A stretch of DNA of 64,000 nucleotides from Verrucomicrobiaceae bacterium (GCA_021151605.1 JAGKWZ010000007.1:1-64000), one strand, 5' to 3'; counted from the first letter of the stretch, positions 33,401 through 41,499 are shown. The notes: generated by a model from the sequence alone, not told the origin. Numbers and translations: made by a program.

Positions 33401-35777
33401 GGTGTCGAGCTTCTTTACAGTTCAAAGCGACACAGATCTGAATTTCTCCACGTCAGGGCGTCCTATTCGCATCGATATTTATGACACGCATGATTGGAAG
33501 AATAGCACTGCGTCCCAGACCATCTATTTTAGCCTTCCAAACGGGCAGGCACCCATGCCGGACCTCATCGTGCAGCCCGCCAATTATGAAGAATGGGTGG
33601 ATTCTAATGGACTTGTATTAAAGCAGCCGGCCCTTCAGGCACCTCATTGGTGGACCTTCCATCTGGGAGGGGCATTAGCTCGTGGGAGCAATGATGCGAA
33701 TAAGATGATTCCTGGACGCCTTAATGAGCCCCGGAATCATGGTGGCAATCTTGCTGCTTTTTATACGGGTGGTGTTATTAGGCAAAACAGGGATGGTGAT
33801 ACGTCACAGGGAGTTGGAGGTAACCCGAATCAACGTTTCCCTGGCAGTACAGCATTGATTTATGGCTTCCAGAAGACGGGAAATTACCAGGATGTCAAAC
33901 GTCATGACAATAATCTCAGCACCGACACAGTACGCTGGCAAAGGACCGCCTACGACCCAAACCAGAATTTCAATCAACCTCTTTTTCACGCAGGGTCTGA
34001 TGTTGTCCGGACGCTCCAGCCAGGTCATGGAGATGCTAGGATGATCTTCGCCAAGGCTGTGGTGCAGGAGACGGACTGGACTCCACATCCTCTATATAAC
34101 AGCAGGACCGCCTTTATGGCCCACAATTTCTCCAACTACGGCGCAGGCTCTGAAGCGGGCTTCGACCGTAGCGGAGACCCGTCCCTCGAACAGCAGGGAC
34201 TTGAAGATCCTAATAAGAGAACACTTCCTATGTCTGTCCTTGTGTCCTCTGGGCAAACGCCAGATGCGCCATTTTCTGGCCTGAATACCAGTCAGGTCAC
34301 GCCTTCTGGCAGCCTCTCTCCAGCGTACCTGTGTCAGCGCTACTACGATTTTGATGATGGTGATCCAGGTGGACGGATTGGTGTGTATATCAATAAGCCA
34401 GATGAAGGAAATTTTGCTGTCGGTGAATTTCAGGGATCTGGCTGGCCAAGAGCTGTGGAGTGGAGGGCCACCTACTTCCGCTCCGACTCCTTTGGGGCTC
34501 GGTTTGCACCAGGAGCGCAGAGCTTCTTCACCCCAAACCGCATGGTTAGTTCTCCTGTAATGATGGGGTCTCTCCCCAGCAGGGTACATTATGCCAACAG
34601 AATTGGCGCAGATGCCGCCAATGGTGGAAATGGCGCTTGGACAAATCTTCTTTTCCGTCCCTACGTCCAGTTGAACGCGGCTCTGGCACGTCATCCTGGG
34701 CAGGCTACTCCGCCAGACCACTATCTTCTGGATTTGTTTTGGATGCCTGTGGTCGAACCTTACGCCATTAGTGAGCCTCTTTCCACCGCTGGTAAGGTCA
34801 ACATGAACTACCAGATGCTGCCTTTCACGCATATCCGCCGTGCCACGGCGCTCCACGCCGTCATGAAAGGAGAGGTCTTTGCGGCACTGCCAAATGTGGA
34901 TCATACCCGCTCGAAAGGGATTAGGCGTGGATTTGGCAATCAGGGAAGCTCGGCTCCGATTTTCCATGACGAGACATCGTCCCAGGGGCAGGCTGCAGCT
35001 AGATGGCACAGGTCCATCGCGATCGATCGGTTGAATAATGAAAATGGCACCGCTGACAACCCCTGGTGGGTGAACCATCAAAGGGCCAGTCAGCGCGTCG
35101 TCGGCACTCTGCGTCAGTTTGAAGAGCGTTTTAACTTCGGTGCCGCAGATGTGGATAAAGGGGCGGCCGCCGTCGGAGGTAATTCTTTGAATGATGGCAT
35201 GGTATCAAACTTCCGTTCGGGCCTCTTCCGTTCTGCCAGTCAGATTTGTGAGGTTCACCTTATCCCGTCCCGCGTTTCTGTAGCGGGAAATCAGATTAAC
35301 CAGGGCGTTTTCGGAGGCACCCAATTTAGTGGAACAGTCGCAGGTGCCAATAATGATGCGACAGAAAACCTTAGACCCGATGAACTCGACACTTATGATG
35401 ACCGCAAGGCGGCAATGGAGAAGTTCTGGAAAGCGCACGCGTCCACCGGGGACAATACACGCGAAGCTCCTTATGCCAATCTTTATGCCAAGTTGACTAC
35501 GCGCTCGAACACCTTCCGTGTCCACGTGCGCGCACAGATGCTCAAAAAAGCGGTTCGTGGTTCAGATATCGACAGTTTCGTGCCTGGTGAGGACGAGGTT
35601 ACCGGTGAGTATCGTGGTTCGTTCCTTCTTGAGCGCTACATCGATATGCAGGACATCGCTGCTGCCGGCACAGCTGCTGACTTTACGCAAGGCAACCCAA
35701 TGGATGAGACGGCACACCCGCCCCTAGACAGCTATTACCGGTTCCGAGTCATCGAATCCAAGCGCTTTGCACCTTGA
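30477..35777 (+). CDS. Verru_Chthon cassette protein A, oversized GspK-like pseudopilin
   Basis: 1766 aa. The 16-residue leader MKTLRSFFRDARRHKG is followed by LALIIVLSMLALTTIVMLAF: a prepilin-type G|L site and helix, but position 5 is Ile, not Glu. Absence of Glu5 is characteristic of the tip pseudopilin GspK (and of PilX-like proteins). At residue 290 the stretch DDESCKININ resembles the GspK 'D.sGkiNlN' segment. The rest is a long, mostly beta, Gly/Asn/Trp-rich exported domain with no second membrane span that I can see. GspK is only about 320 aa, so this is more than five times longer. It matches the family called Verru_Chthon cassette protein A in TIGRFAMs. It lies 19 nt before gene C and is co-directional with the whole cassette. 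Confidence 0.85.
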   Translation: MKTLRSFFRDARRHKGLALIIVLSMLALTTIVMLAFLSVADTEHKGTMTYSSSQGARRLADTAVNVVISQIRAGSDQNTTVAGREFHATQPGSVRKYTDGGAFLEGYKLFSDAEMIFSGNGNPNGTQSVQDEYDFVRKSEPPTNWNQGRNVIRYVDLNEPVIKGIAAVDGTVNATQTFFPILDPRAAYDMDPAGGAPYPVEGFQYSTKTAVAGNNVGTENDAKQASIVLPRGGGGANLDTLRVAMPVQWLYMLKDGTLGALNENLKFQSSGGNQPSVQNPIVARVAFWADDESCKININTASEPTFLGRPTYFHERDHRWADYPAARGEYQRFPGHPATVALSSVLSPNSTLDPTRDLETYGKTPGGAALTRALSIKNKIYDLAPRLNSGGSNAGTKLFAADDFNSGGSAGLTTNVVLTDALKERLYASVDELFFSETSNSNGRQANDTTIQGGNLFSKQTLEQASGFLTAHSRASEISMLGLPRIAMWPVNTDRARRTGFDNFIEFCSRLGPAGSSNFYIFQRQDSRSPTTDVKLQRNTDLLNMLDKVLATARFPAETTAGGAGNTFKTKMRSANGYDNYRQVIVEMFDYIRSTNLHDSFLVEPSRNSWPTFVGNVDWVQTYQKRDSVKSTFKTYTVGIAKNPGSQNNPFNDRMLPGHGQVSPAIWNIGGQNYRGFGRSVSISEIGLQFICTADGQPDMYSWRPIELDQRDDTAKKLIYKVRTMDITQGGLGAFAQAATDGLISGGRTALRINPTVDGVFQVENTPMPFGTQFRVGNSNYAIEIQNLANEQWATGPANQMKDRYYSNFPPLSNTSKVIDLYGAQDGAVTPENLGMHMNFHPGGKEENWNYTLEEDRPLSPQQKRVQAMLHLEFFCPSVGYTSIFPEFSIVMKGEDLQGITVEGESIFKKSGDIVLKSSQPLYEIDGAPQVGGYASFRRIARGRSLGPFERMPADLNYNTSATGNVHADIVSMDLVSSFFTVQSDTDLNFSTSGRPIRIDIYDTHDWKNSTASQTIYFSLPNGQAPMPDLIVQPANYEEWVDSNGLVLKQPALQAPHWWTFHLGGALARGSNDANKMIPGRLNEPRNHGGNLAAFYTGGVIRQNRDGDTSQGVGGNPNQRFPGSTALIYGFQKTGNYQDVKRHDNNLSTDTVRWQRTAYDPNQNFNQPLFHAGSDVVRTLQPGHGDARMIFAKAVVQETDWTPHPLYNSRTAFMAHNFSNYGAGSEAGFDRSGDPSLEQQGLEDPNKRTLPMSVLVSSGQTPDAPFSGLNTSQVTPSGSLSPAYLCQRYYDFDDGDPGGRIGVYINKPDEGNFAVGEFQGSGWPRAVEWRATYFRSDSFGARFAPGAQSFFTPNRMVSSPVMMGSLPSRVHYANRIGADAANGGNGAWTNLLFRPYVQLNAALARHPGQATPPDHYLLDLFWMPVVEPYAISEPLSTAGKVNMNYQMLPFTHIRRATALHAVMKGEVFAALPNVDHTRSKGIRRGFGNQGSSAPIFHDETSSQGQAAARWHRSIAIDRLNNENGTADNPWWVNHQRASQRVVGTLRQFEERFNFGAADVDKGAAAVGGNSLNDGMVSNFRSGLFRSASQICEVHLIPSRVSVAGNQINQGVFGGTQFSGTVAGANNDATENLRPDELDTYDDRKAAMEKFWKAHASTGDNTREAPYANLYAKLTTRSNTFRVHVRAQMLKKAVRGSDIDSFVPGEDEVTGEYRGSFLLERYIDMQDIAAAGTAADFTQGNPMDETAHPPLDSYYRFRVIESKRFAP

Positions 35778-35796
35778 TCACATTCCCCCGATTGCC

Positions 35797-36915
35797 ATGA
35801 ATTCTTTTTCATTAAATCACCTAAAACGGCGAATCCCTGCGGCCTTCACACTTGTGGAGATCATGGTTTCACTCGCTGTGCTGACTATCCTGCTGCTAAT
35901 CAGTGCTCAGGTCATCGGCCAGGTCCAGTCCACATGGTCTGCATCTAATGCGCGCGTAAGCCAGTTTCGAGAGGCGAGAACCGCATTTGATATTCTAACG
36001 CGCAATATTTCCCAGGCCACGCTTAACACCTACATTGATTACGATAACAACTATATCGCGACGGCGGGAACCTCTGCAGCGGCCGCTGCTCCTGGGTCCT
36101 ATGTAAGGAACTCGGATCTGCAATTCATCTGCGGCCCCGCCACCTCTCTTGTTACTGGTGGCGGCGGTGCCGATGCGCTTCCTGGTCATGCTGTTTTCTT
36201 CCAGGCTCCGCTTGGCGTCACCAACAGTGCGAGTCTGGTGGGGCTGGATAGGCTTCTCTGTGCACGTGGGTATTTTGTCCAGTATACTTCGGATGAAAGC
36301 TGGATTCCTGCCTTTATCCCTCCTGGCAACAGCAGCTCTCGCTACCGCCTGATGGAATACTCTCCACCCGCTGAGAAAAACTTGATTTATCCTGCTGGAG
36401 CCAGCGGCACCGTTACCAAGACATGGTTTGCTGGAGCAGGGGTTTCATCTGGAACTTCAAAAGGATCAGCAACTCTACCTGTCACGCGCCCAGTTGCTGA
36501 CAATATTGTTGCGTTGATCATCTCCCCGCGACGGGAGTTAAAACCAACTGAAAATCCTAATACTGCCGAGACGCAAGCAAGTGGACTCACTGAGATTGCA
36601 GTGGACTACAGGTATGATTCCACGGTGGTGAAACTTCCATCAGGGAAATCTCCTCAAGGAACACAGCACCTACTTCCGCCACTGGTCAAAGTCGTCTTGG
36701 TTGCGATCGATGAACGCTCAGCCAAACAGCTTGAACAATACAATGGCAGCGCGGGTAGCCCCCCCTTGGGGACCGATGTAAATCAGTCCTTTACCAAAGC
36801 GTACGAACTTGAGAGAGAGTTGGAAGTTCTGGTCTCTAAACTCCAGCAGCGTAGGCTCAATTACCGGGTATTTTCGGCAACGGTACAGTTGAGGGGGGCC
36901 AAGTGGAGCATTTAA
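35797..36915 (+). CDS. Verru_Chthon cassette protein C, GspJ/PilW-like pseudopilin
   Basis: 372 aa from ATG 35797; the open frame reaches back over the end of gene A, but this ATG gives a normal leader and a 19-nt gap. The leader MNSFSLNHLKRRIPAA is followed by FTLVEIMVSLAVLTILLLIS: a class III signal with Glu5, but Ala at position -1 in place of the usual Gly. The following segment (AQVIGQVQSTWSASNARVSQ, then FREARTAFDILTRNISQATL) is the J/PilW type of pilin, in which a long helix is followed by 'aR.aFd.ltR.is.A'. The assignment as Verru_Chthon cassette protein C is firm by context; equivalence to GspJ is inference. Confidence 0.85.
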   Translation: MNSFSLNHLKRRIPAAFTLVEIMVSLAVLTILLLISAQVIGQVQSTWSASNARVSQFREARTAFDILTRNISQATLNTYIDYDNNYIATAGTSAAAAAPGSYVRNSDLQFICGPATSLVTGGGGADALPGHAVFFQAPLGVTNSASLVGLDRLLCARGYFVQYTSDESWIPAFIPPGNSSSRYRLMEYSPPAEKNLIYPAGASGTVTKTWFAGAGVSSGTSKGSATLPVTRPVADNIVALIISPRRELKPTENPNTAETQASGLTEIAVDYRYDSTVVKLPSGKSPQGTQHLLPPLVKVVLVAIDERSAKQLEQYNGSAGSPPLGTDVNQSFTKAYELERELEVLVSKLQQRRLNYRVFSATVQLRGAKWSI

Positions 36916-36943
36916 GAAGCCTTTCCAAATTCGACCAACTGAC

Positions 36944-37657
36944 ATGATTGCTAACCTGAAAAATTCCAAAACGTCGCGTTCCTCGGCCGCCTTCACCTTG
37001 GTCGAGTTGTTGACGGTCGTGGGTATCATTGCGCTTCTGATCGCCCTAGCCACGCCCACTCTAGTGGATGTCATTCGCTCCACCCGACTCAGTTCTGCAG
37101 GTGACAGTCTTCTAAACCGTCTCAATTTGACCCAGCAAGAAGCCATCGCTCGCAGCAAAGAAGTGGAAATGCGTTTCTACAAATATGCCAATGTCACTTC
37201 TGAGCGCCCAGGCGACCAGTTGTTCTATGCCTATCAGGTGGTGGAAACGCCAAGTGGCGGAGTTCCTGTTGCCATTTCAGAGCCCTACTATTTTGACTCT
37301 GGCGTCGTTCTTGCCCCTCAGCAGGAGCTTTCTCCCATGTTGAAAACGACGGCCGGACAGACACAAAATAACGGCCAATATATATTCTCCCCAGGTTCTG
37401 GTGGTGGTGGCAGCGCAGTGGAATACGCGGCGCTTCGCTTTTTCCCTGACGGTAGTTGTCGCCTCCTCAATAGTTCCACGATAGATGAAGATAATGCCAC
37501 ATCTTCTGCATTGGCTTATACAATCCCGCCTCTCGCCACTAGCTTCATGACCTTGGTAGAGTCCCAGTACATCGCTTCACCCACGATTCCTCCACCGAAC
37601 TATTACTGCATCCAGATCGACGCCTATACTGGCAAGGCCCGTATTTATCGTCCGTGA
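36944..37657 (+). CDS. Verru_Chthon cassette protein D, GspH-like pseudopilin
   Basis: 237 aa, 28 nt after gene C. The leader MIANLKNSKTSRSSAA is followed by FTLVELLTVVGIIALLIALA, with Glu5 present and Ala at -1. The next stretch, TRLSSAGDSLLNRLNLTQQE followed by AIARSKEVEMRFY, is the classic GspH/FimT pattern (a helix ending in 'ARSEAI.R...v'). This is the family named Verru_Chthon cassette protein D in TIGRFAMs. It is the last cassette gene; guaB follows after 50 nt. Its likely place is in a pseudopilus tip complex with A, B and C (inference). Confidence 0.85.
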   Translation: MIANLKNSKTSRSSAAFTLVELLTVVGIIALLIALATPTLVDVIRSTRLSSAGDSLLNRLNLTQQEAIARSKEVEMRFYKYANVTSERPGDQLFYAYQVVETPSGGVPVAISEPYYFDSGVVLAPQQELSPMLKTTAGQTQNNGQYIFSPGSGGGGSAVEYAALRFFPDGSCRLLNSSTIDEDNATSSALAYTIPPLATSFMTLVESQYIASPTIPPPNYYCIQIDAYTGKARIYRP

Positions 37658-37707
37658 TCGGGGTGAATTTCCGCGTGACACGGCCATGAGTGCTGATTAG
37701 ATAGCCT

Positions 37708-39168
37708 ATGGGCGATCTACCTTCTCTTGCACTCAGTTTCGATGACGTGTTGCTCCTGCCCGGGTTGAGCGAAGTGCTCCCCGGTGATGTGGACATCAGC
37801 ACGGTTTTTGGCGGTTCAATCCGTCTCAATGTTCCGGTCCTTTCCTCTGCGATGGACACGGTGACCGAATCCGAACTCGCCATCTCATTGGCTCGTGAAG
37901 GCGGCCTCGGCGTCATCCACCGCAATTGCCCCATCGACTATCAGGCCGAGCAGGTAGCGCGGGTGAAACGTTCCGAGAACACCGTCATCCAAAACCCACA
38001 TAGCGTCCGCCCAGAAACGACCCTCGGAGAGCTGCAATGGCTCATGCAGACCAAGGGTGTCAGCGGCTTCCCTGTCGTTGATCCAGAGGGAAAACTCGTC
38101 GGCATGGTCACGAGCCGTGACATGTGGTACATCGAAGACGAAACCACGCCCGTCTCCGCCATCATGACGCCGCGTGATCGCCTCGCGACAGGCACGGCCA
38201 ACACTTCCTACGAGGAAGCGCTGAAGATTCTCTACACTCATCGCATCGAGAAACTCCCGCTCGTCGATGCCAACGGCAAACTGGCTGGACTCATCACGAA
38301 GCAGGACGTCACCAAGCGCCAGACCTTCACCCACGCGGCGAAGGACGCCAACGGCCAGCTCCGTGTCGGTGCCGCCGTCGGCGTCGGCGATGACTGTGCA
38401 GATCGCGGTGCTGCGCTTGTTGCCGCTGGTGCGGATGCGTTGTTCATCGACGCGGCCACCGGACACACCACACGTGTCGCCTCTGTGATTGAAAGACTCC
38501 GTGCCAGAGTCGGAGCGGGCATCCCTATCGTAGCGGGCAACGTCGTCACGGCTGATGGTGCTTTGCACCTCGTCAATGCAGGCGCTTCCGCCGTGAAAGT
38601 AGGCGTTGGCCCCGGCTCCATCTGCACCACGCGCATCATTTCGGGCGTCGGCATGGCCCAGTTCACCGCCGTACAGGAAGTCGCCGAAGTCTGCCGTCCT
38701 CGCGGTGTCACCGTCATTGCCGATGGCGGTATTCGTTACTCTGGCGACATCGTCAAAGCCCTCGCCGGTGGTGCTGATTGCGTCATGCTCGGCTCACTGC
38801 TTGCCGGCACCGCCGAAAGCCCTGGAAATATGGTCAAATGGCAGGGCCGAACCTTCAAAGAATACCGTGGCATGGGCAGTCTCAAAGCCATGCGTAAAGG
38901 GGCAGGGGACCGCTACGGTCAAAACAGCTCCGGCAAGCTCGTTCCCGAAGGTGTTGAGGCCCGTGTGCCCTTCAAAGGCCCGCTCTCCGACGTCGTTTTC
39001 CAGCTCATGGGCGGCCTCCGCTCCGGCATGGGCTACGTCGGTGCCAACACACTCACCGAACTCCGCTCCAAAGCCCGCTTCGTCCGCATCACCGCCGGTG
39101 GCCTCAAGGAAAGCCACCCGCACGATGTCGTCATCACCGAAGAACCCGTGAACTACGAGCCGCATTGA
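37708..39168 (+). CDS. guaB: Inosine-5'-monophosphate dehydrogenase
   Basis: 486 aa, full length. It oxidises IMP to XMP with NAD+, the committed step of GMP synthesis. Visible features: N-terminal LSFDDVLLLPGLSEVLPGDV, two CBS domains (residues ~95-210; VSGFPVVDPEGKLVGMVTS and IEKLPLVDANGKLAGLITK), the TIM-barrel motifs IPIVAGNVVTADGA and VKVGVGPGSICTTRIISGVG with catalytic Cys306, DGGIRYSGDIVKALAGGADC, and the flap EYRGMGSLKAM. It is cytoplasmic and tetrameric in the family. It is followed by guaA after 49 nt, the common guaBA arrangement, so the two are presumably co-transcribed. Confidence 0.97.
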   Translation: MGDLPSLALSFDDVLLLPGLSEVLPGDVDISTVFGGSIRLNVPVLSSAMDTVTESELAISLAREGGLGVIHRNCPIDYQAEQVARVKRSENTVIQNPHSVRPETTLGELQWLMQTKGVSGFPVVDPEGKLVGMVTSRDMWYIEDETTPVSAIMTPRDRLATGTANTSYEEALKILYTHRIEKLPLVDANGKLAGLITKQDVTKRQTFTHAAKDANGQLRVGAAVGVGDDCADRGAALVAAGADALFIDAATGHTTRVASVIERLRARVGAGIPIVAGNVVTADGALHLVNAGASAVKVGVGPGSICTTRIISGVGMAQFTAVQEVAEVCRPRGVTVIADGGIRYSGDIVKALAGGADCVMLGSLLAGTAESPGNMVKWQGRTFKEYRGMGSLKAMRKGAGDRYGQNSSGKLVPEGVEARVPFKGPLSDVVFQLMGGLRSGMGYVGANTLTELRSKARFVRITAGGLKESHPHDVVITEEPVNYEPH

Positions 39169-39178
39169 TGGATTCCCC

Positions 39179-39210
39179 GTTCGTTATTCTGAATTCGTCA
39201 TTCGTCATTT
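39179..39210. repeat. Short dispersed repeat (ATTCGTC units) between guaB and guaA
   Basis: The guaB-guaA spacer is nearly filled by TTCGTTATTCTGAATTCGTC followed by a second ATTCGTCATT (overlapping copies of ATTCGTCATT at 39193-39202 and 39200-39209). The same word occurs as an inverted pair inside the kinase gene at 48053-48112. It abuts the guaA start at 39218. Confidence 0.6.
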
Positions 39211-39217
39211 CCCTCTC

Positions 39218-40738
39218 ATGACCGCCCAAGAAGTCGCCGTCCTCGATTACGGCTCCCAGTATTCCCAGCTCATCGTCCGCCGCGTGCGCGAGCTGGGCTT
39301 CGTCTCTCACCTCTATCCGCCTGCGGAGCTGGCGAAGCTCACCAACCCTGGTGCCATCATCCTTTCCGGCGGCCCGCGCAGCACCTCGGAGAAAGACGCG
39401 CCGGATGTCGATTACGACAAACTCATGTCCTTCGGCGTCCCGGTGCTCGGCGTGTGCTACGGCATGCAACTCCTCAACATCAAGCATGGCGGCACGGTGA
39501 AGCCCGGCGTCACTCGCGAGTATGGCCCCGCCAAACTCGTCGTCACCGATCACAGCGACCTCTTTGACGGCATCTCCCACGAATCCCAGGTTTGGATGAG
39601 CCACAGCGACACCTGCGCCAACCTTGCCGACACCACAAAAGTCATCGCCACCAACGAAGACGCCGTTCCCGTCGCTCTCAAATGGTCCGACCGCTGCTGG
39701 GGCATCCAGTTTCACCCTGAGGTCACGCATTCGCATGAAGGCACGGCCATCCTGAAGAACTTCCTCATCAAAAGCGGTGCCAAGCTCGCCAAGTTCGACA
39801 TCCAGGAATTCAAAGCGCAGATGATCGAGCGCATCAAAACCGAAGTCGGCAATCGCGAAGTCATCTGCGGCGTCTCCGGCGGCGTGGACAGCACCGTGCT
39901 CGCTGTGCTGCTCGCTCGTGCGGGCGTGAAGGTGCGCTGCATCTACATCGACACCGGCCTCATGCGCCTGAACGAAACCGCCGAGGTGAAAGCTCTCTTC
40001 GAAGAAGTCGGCGTGCCCATCGAGCAGATCGACGCCAGCGTCATCTTCCTCGGAGCCCTCAAAGGCGTCACCGACCCCGAGCAGAAGCGCCGCATCATCG
40101 GCACGCTCTTCGTGGAAGAATTCTGGAAGGTTGCCGACAACGTCGAACTGCTCGCGCAGGGCACTTTGTATCCCGACGTCATCGAAAGCGCCACCAGCGG
40201 CAGCATCGCCAGCAAGATCAAGACGCACCACAACCGCGTCGATCGCATCATGGAACTCAAAGAGCAGGGCAAAGTGCTCGAACCGCTCGCCGAACTCTTC
40301 AAAGACGAAGTCCGCGCCCTCGGTGCCAGCCTCGGCATCCCGCACCGCGCTTTGTGGCGTCATCCATTCCCCGGCCCCGGCCTCGCCGTGCGCATTCCGG
40401 GCGAAATCACGCCGGAACGCGTCGCCATCACTCAGCAGGCCGATGCCATCTTCATCGGCGAACTCCGCCGCAGCGGCTGGTATGAGCAAACTTGGCAAGC
40501 CTACGCCGCCCTGCTCCCCGTCAAAACCGTCGGCGTCAAAGGCGACGAACGCAGCTACGAGCAAGCCATCAGCCTCCGTGCCGTCATCAGCGAAGACGCC
40601 ATGACCGCCGAATGGGTCCGGCTGCCCTATGAAGTGCTCAGCAACGCCTCCAACAAGATCCTCAACAGCGTCAAAGGCGTGAACCGCGTGCTCTACGACA
40701 TCAGCACCAAGCCGCCGGCGAGCATCGAGTGGGAGTGA
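39218..40738 (+). CDS. guaA: GMP synthase (glutamine-hydrolysing)
   Basis: 506 aa, full length. It converts XMP to GMP with ATP and glutamine. The N-terminal class I glutamine amidotransferase domain has GVCYGMQLL (nucleophile Cys80) and the His/Glu pair in FHPEVTHS. The ATP pyrophosphatase domain has the P-loop GVSGGVDSTVLA (near residue 218). The C-terminal dimerisation/XMP-binding domain ends KGVNRVLYDISTKPPASIEWE, the invariant GuaA tail. It follows guaB with a 49-nt spacer carrying a dispersed repeat and no clear Shine-Dalgarno. A candidate terminator follows. Confidence 0.97.
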   Translation: MTAQEVAVLDYGSQYSQLIVRRVRELGFVSHLYPPAELAKLTNPGAIILSGGPRSTSEKDAPDVDYDKLMSFGVPVLGVCYGMQLLNIKHGGTVKPGVTREYGPAKLVVTDHSDLFDGISHESQVWMSHSDTCANLADTTKVIATNEDAVPVALKWSDRCWGIQFHPEVTHSHEGTAILKNFLIKSGAKLAKFDIQEFKAQMIERIKTEVGNREVICGVSGGVDSTVLAVLLARAGVKVRCIYIDTGLMRLNETAEVKALFEEVGVPIEQIDASVIFLGALKGVTDPEQKRRIIGTLFVEEFWKVADNVELLAQGTLYPDVIESATSGSIASKIKTHHNRVDRIMELKEQGKVLEPLAELFKDEVRALGASLGIPHRALWRHPFPGPGLAVRIPGEITPERVAITQQADAIFIGELRRSGWYEQTWQAYAALLPVKTVGVKGDERSYEQAISLRAVISEDAMTAEWVRLPYEVLSNASNKILNSVKGVNRVLYDISTKPPASIEWE

Positions 40739-40745
40739 GTTCAAA

Positions 40746-40775
40746 AGTTCGGTTTCCGCCGAACTCGGTCTTTTT
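40746..40775 (+). terminator. Terminator between guaA and the convergent GtrA-like gene
   Basis: AGTTCGG (40746-40752) pairs with CCGAACT (40759-40765) around a 6-nt loop, followed within 4 nt by a T-rich run (TCTTTTT). It lies 7 nt after the guaA stop. Confidence 0.55.
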
Positions 40776-40806
40776 CCTCCACCTATGCCCGTTCATTGTT
40801 AAGACC

Positions 40807-41328
40807 TCAGCCCTTGAAAATGACGAACTTCCTGCAGAGGAAGTTCACAAGGACCGAAGTGAAGACAAAACCAAGTTGGGAAATCGTGGAGGAAAGGCCA
40901 AGCCCTTCTGCCAACCAGTGGACTACAAATGCGCCAGGGAAGAAACCTATAGCGCTGATGATCCAGAAGAGAATTAGCTCCATCCACTTGCTGTGCCTGC
41001 CTGGGGTGAAAACGAAGGCGATATTTAGAAAATAAGCTACAATTGTTCCAAAGGGCCAAGCGATAGCATTATTTAAGACGAGGTTGTGGCTTCTTATGGC
41101 CTCGGAAATAACTTGACCATCAACGAGCATTCCTTTTCCGGCTGGGAAAACCGTTAGGGACAGGGTGATCATAACGCCATTGTGGGTGACTGCCGCAGCC
41201 ACTCCACAAAGGCCATACTTGATAAATTGCAACAGCGGGTGGGCATCGCGACTGATGAGCGCGCGCCAGATCGTTCGAAGGTCGTTTTGGCAGATGAACC
41301 GCCAGCAGGCAGTGATAAGTGCGAACAT
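40807..41328 (-). CDS. GtrA-like family membrane protein
   Basis: 173 aa from the minus-strand ATG at 41328 (a GTG at 41343 would add five residues). Four hydrophobic segments are visible: FIKYGLCGVAAAVTHNGVMI, NAIAWPFGTIVAYFLNIAFV, ELILFWIISAIGFFPGAFVV, and LGFVFTSVLVNFLCRKFVIF. The layout F.kY..vG..at, N...W..g.i.ayl.N..fvF, and the C-terminal N.l.rK.viFk is diagnostic of the GtrA/DPMS family. Members help move polyprenyl-linked sugars across the membrane for O-antigen or teichoic acid glycosylation. No glycosyltransferase partner is adjacent, so the substrate is unknown. It converges with guaA and has lower G+C than its neighbours, which hints at a separate history. Confidence 0.85.
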   Translation of the reverse strand: MFALITACWRFICQNDLRTIWRALISRDAHPLLQFIKYGLCGVAAAVTHNGVMITLSLTVFPAGKGMLVDGQVISEAIRSHNLVLNNAIAWPFGTIVAYFLNIAFVFTPGRHSKWMELILFWIISAIGFFPGAFVVHWLAEGLGLSSTISQLGFVFTSVLVNFLCRKFVIFKG

Positions 41329-41378
41329 GCTTGGCTGTGACACACTGATAAATCAGCGCAAGTGTCTTTACCGCCTTT

Positions 41379-41407
41379 TTGACAAGTGAGCGGAAAACGA
41401 GCGAAAT
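41379..41407 (+). promoter_or_regulatory. Candidate promoter of the DUF1549/DUF1501 pair
   Basis: A consensus -35 TTGACA (41379-41384) is followed after 17 bp by CGAAAT, a weak -10. It lies about 95 nt before the 41500 start, immediately upstream of the inverted repeat at 41405-41438. Confidence 0.35.
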
Positions 41408-41438
41408 TAGGAGGAATCCAAAAATTTTAGTCCTAATT
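41405..41438. promoter_or_regulatory. Inverted repeat in the leader of the DUF1549 gene
   Basis: AATTAGGA (41405-41412) and TCCTAATT (41431-41438) form a perfect 8-bp inverted repeat with an 18-nt spacer. The left arm includes an AGGAGG-like word with no start codon nearby. It could be an operator or an RNA hairpin in the 5' leader. Confidence 0.35.
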
Positions 41439-41499
41439 CATTTCATACTGGCCCGTTTACCACGCCGGAGTCATATCAATCCACCTCCTACCCTACCTT

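Noticed and set aside
39134..40744. 536-aa minus-strand frame
   Set aside because: Antisense shadow of guaA, rich in Asp/Gly/Phe/Ala as expected from opposite-strand reading of GC-rich codons.
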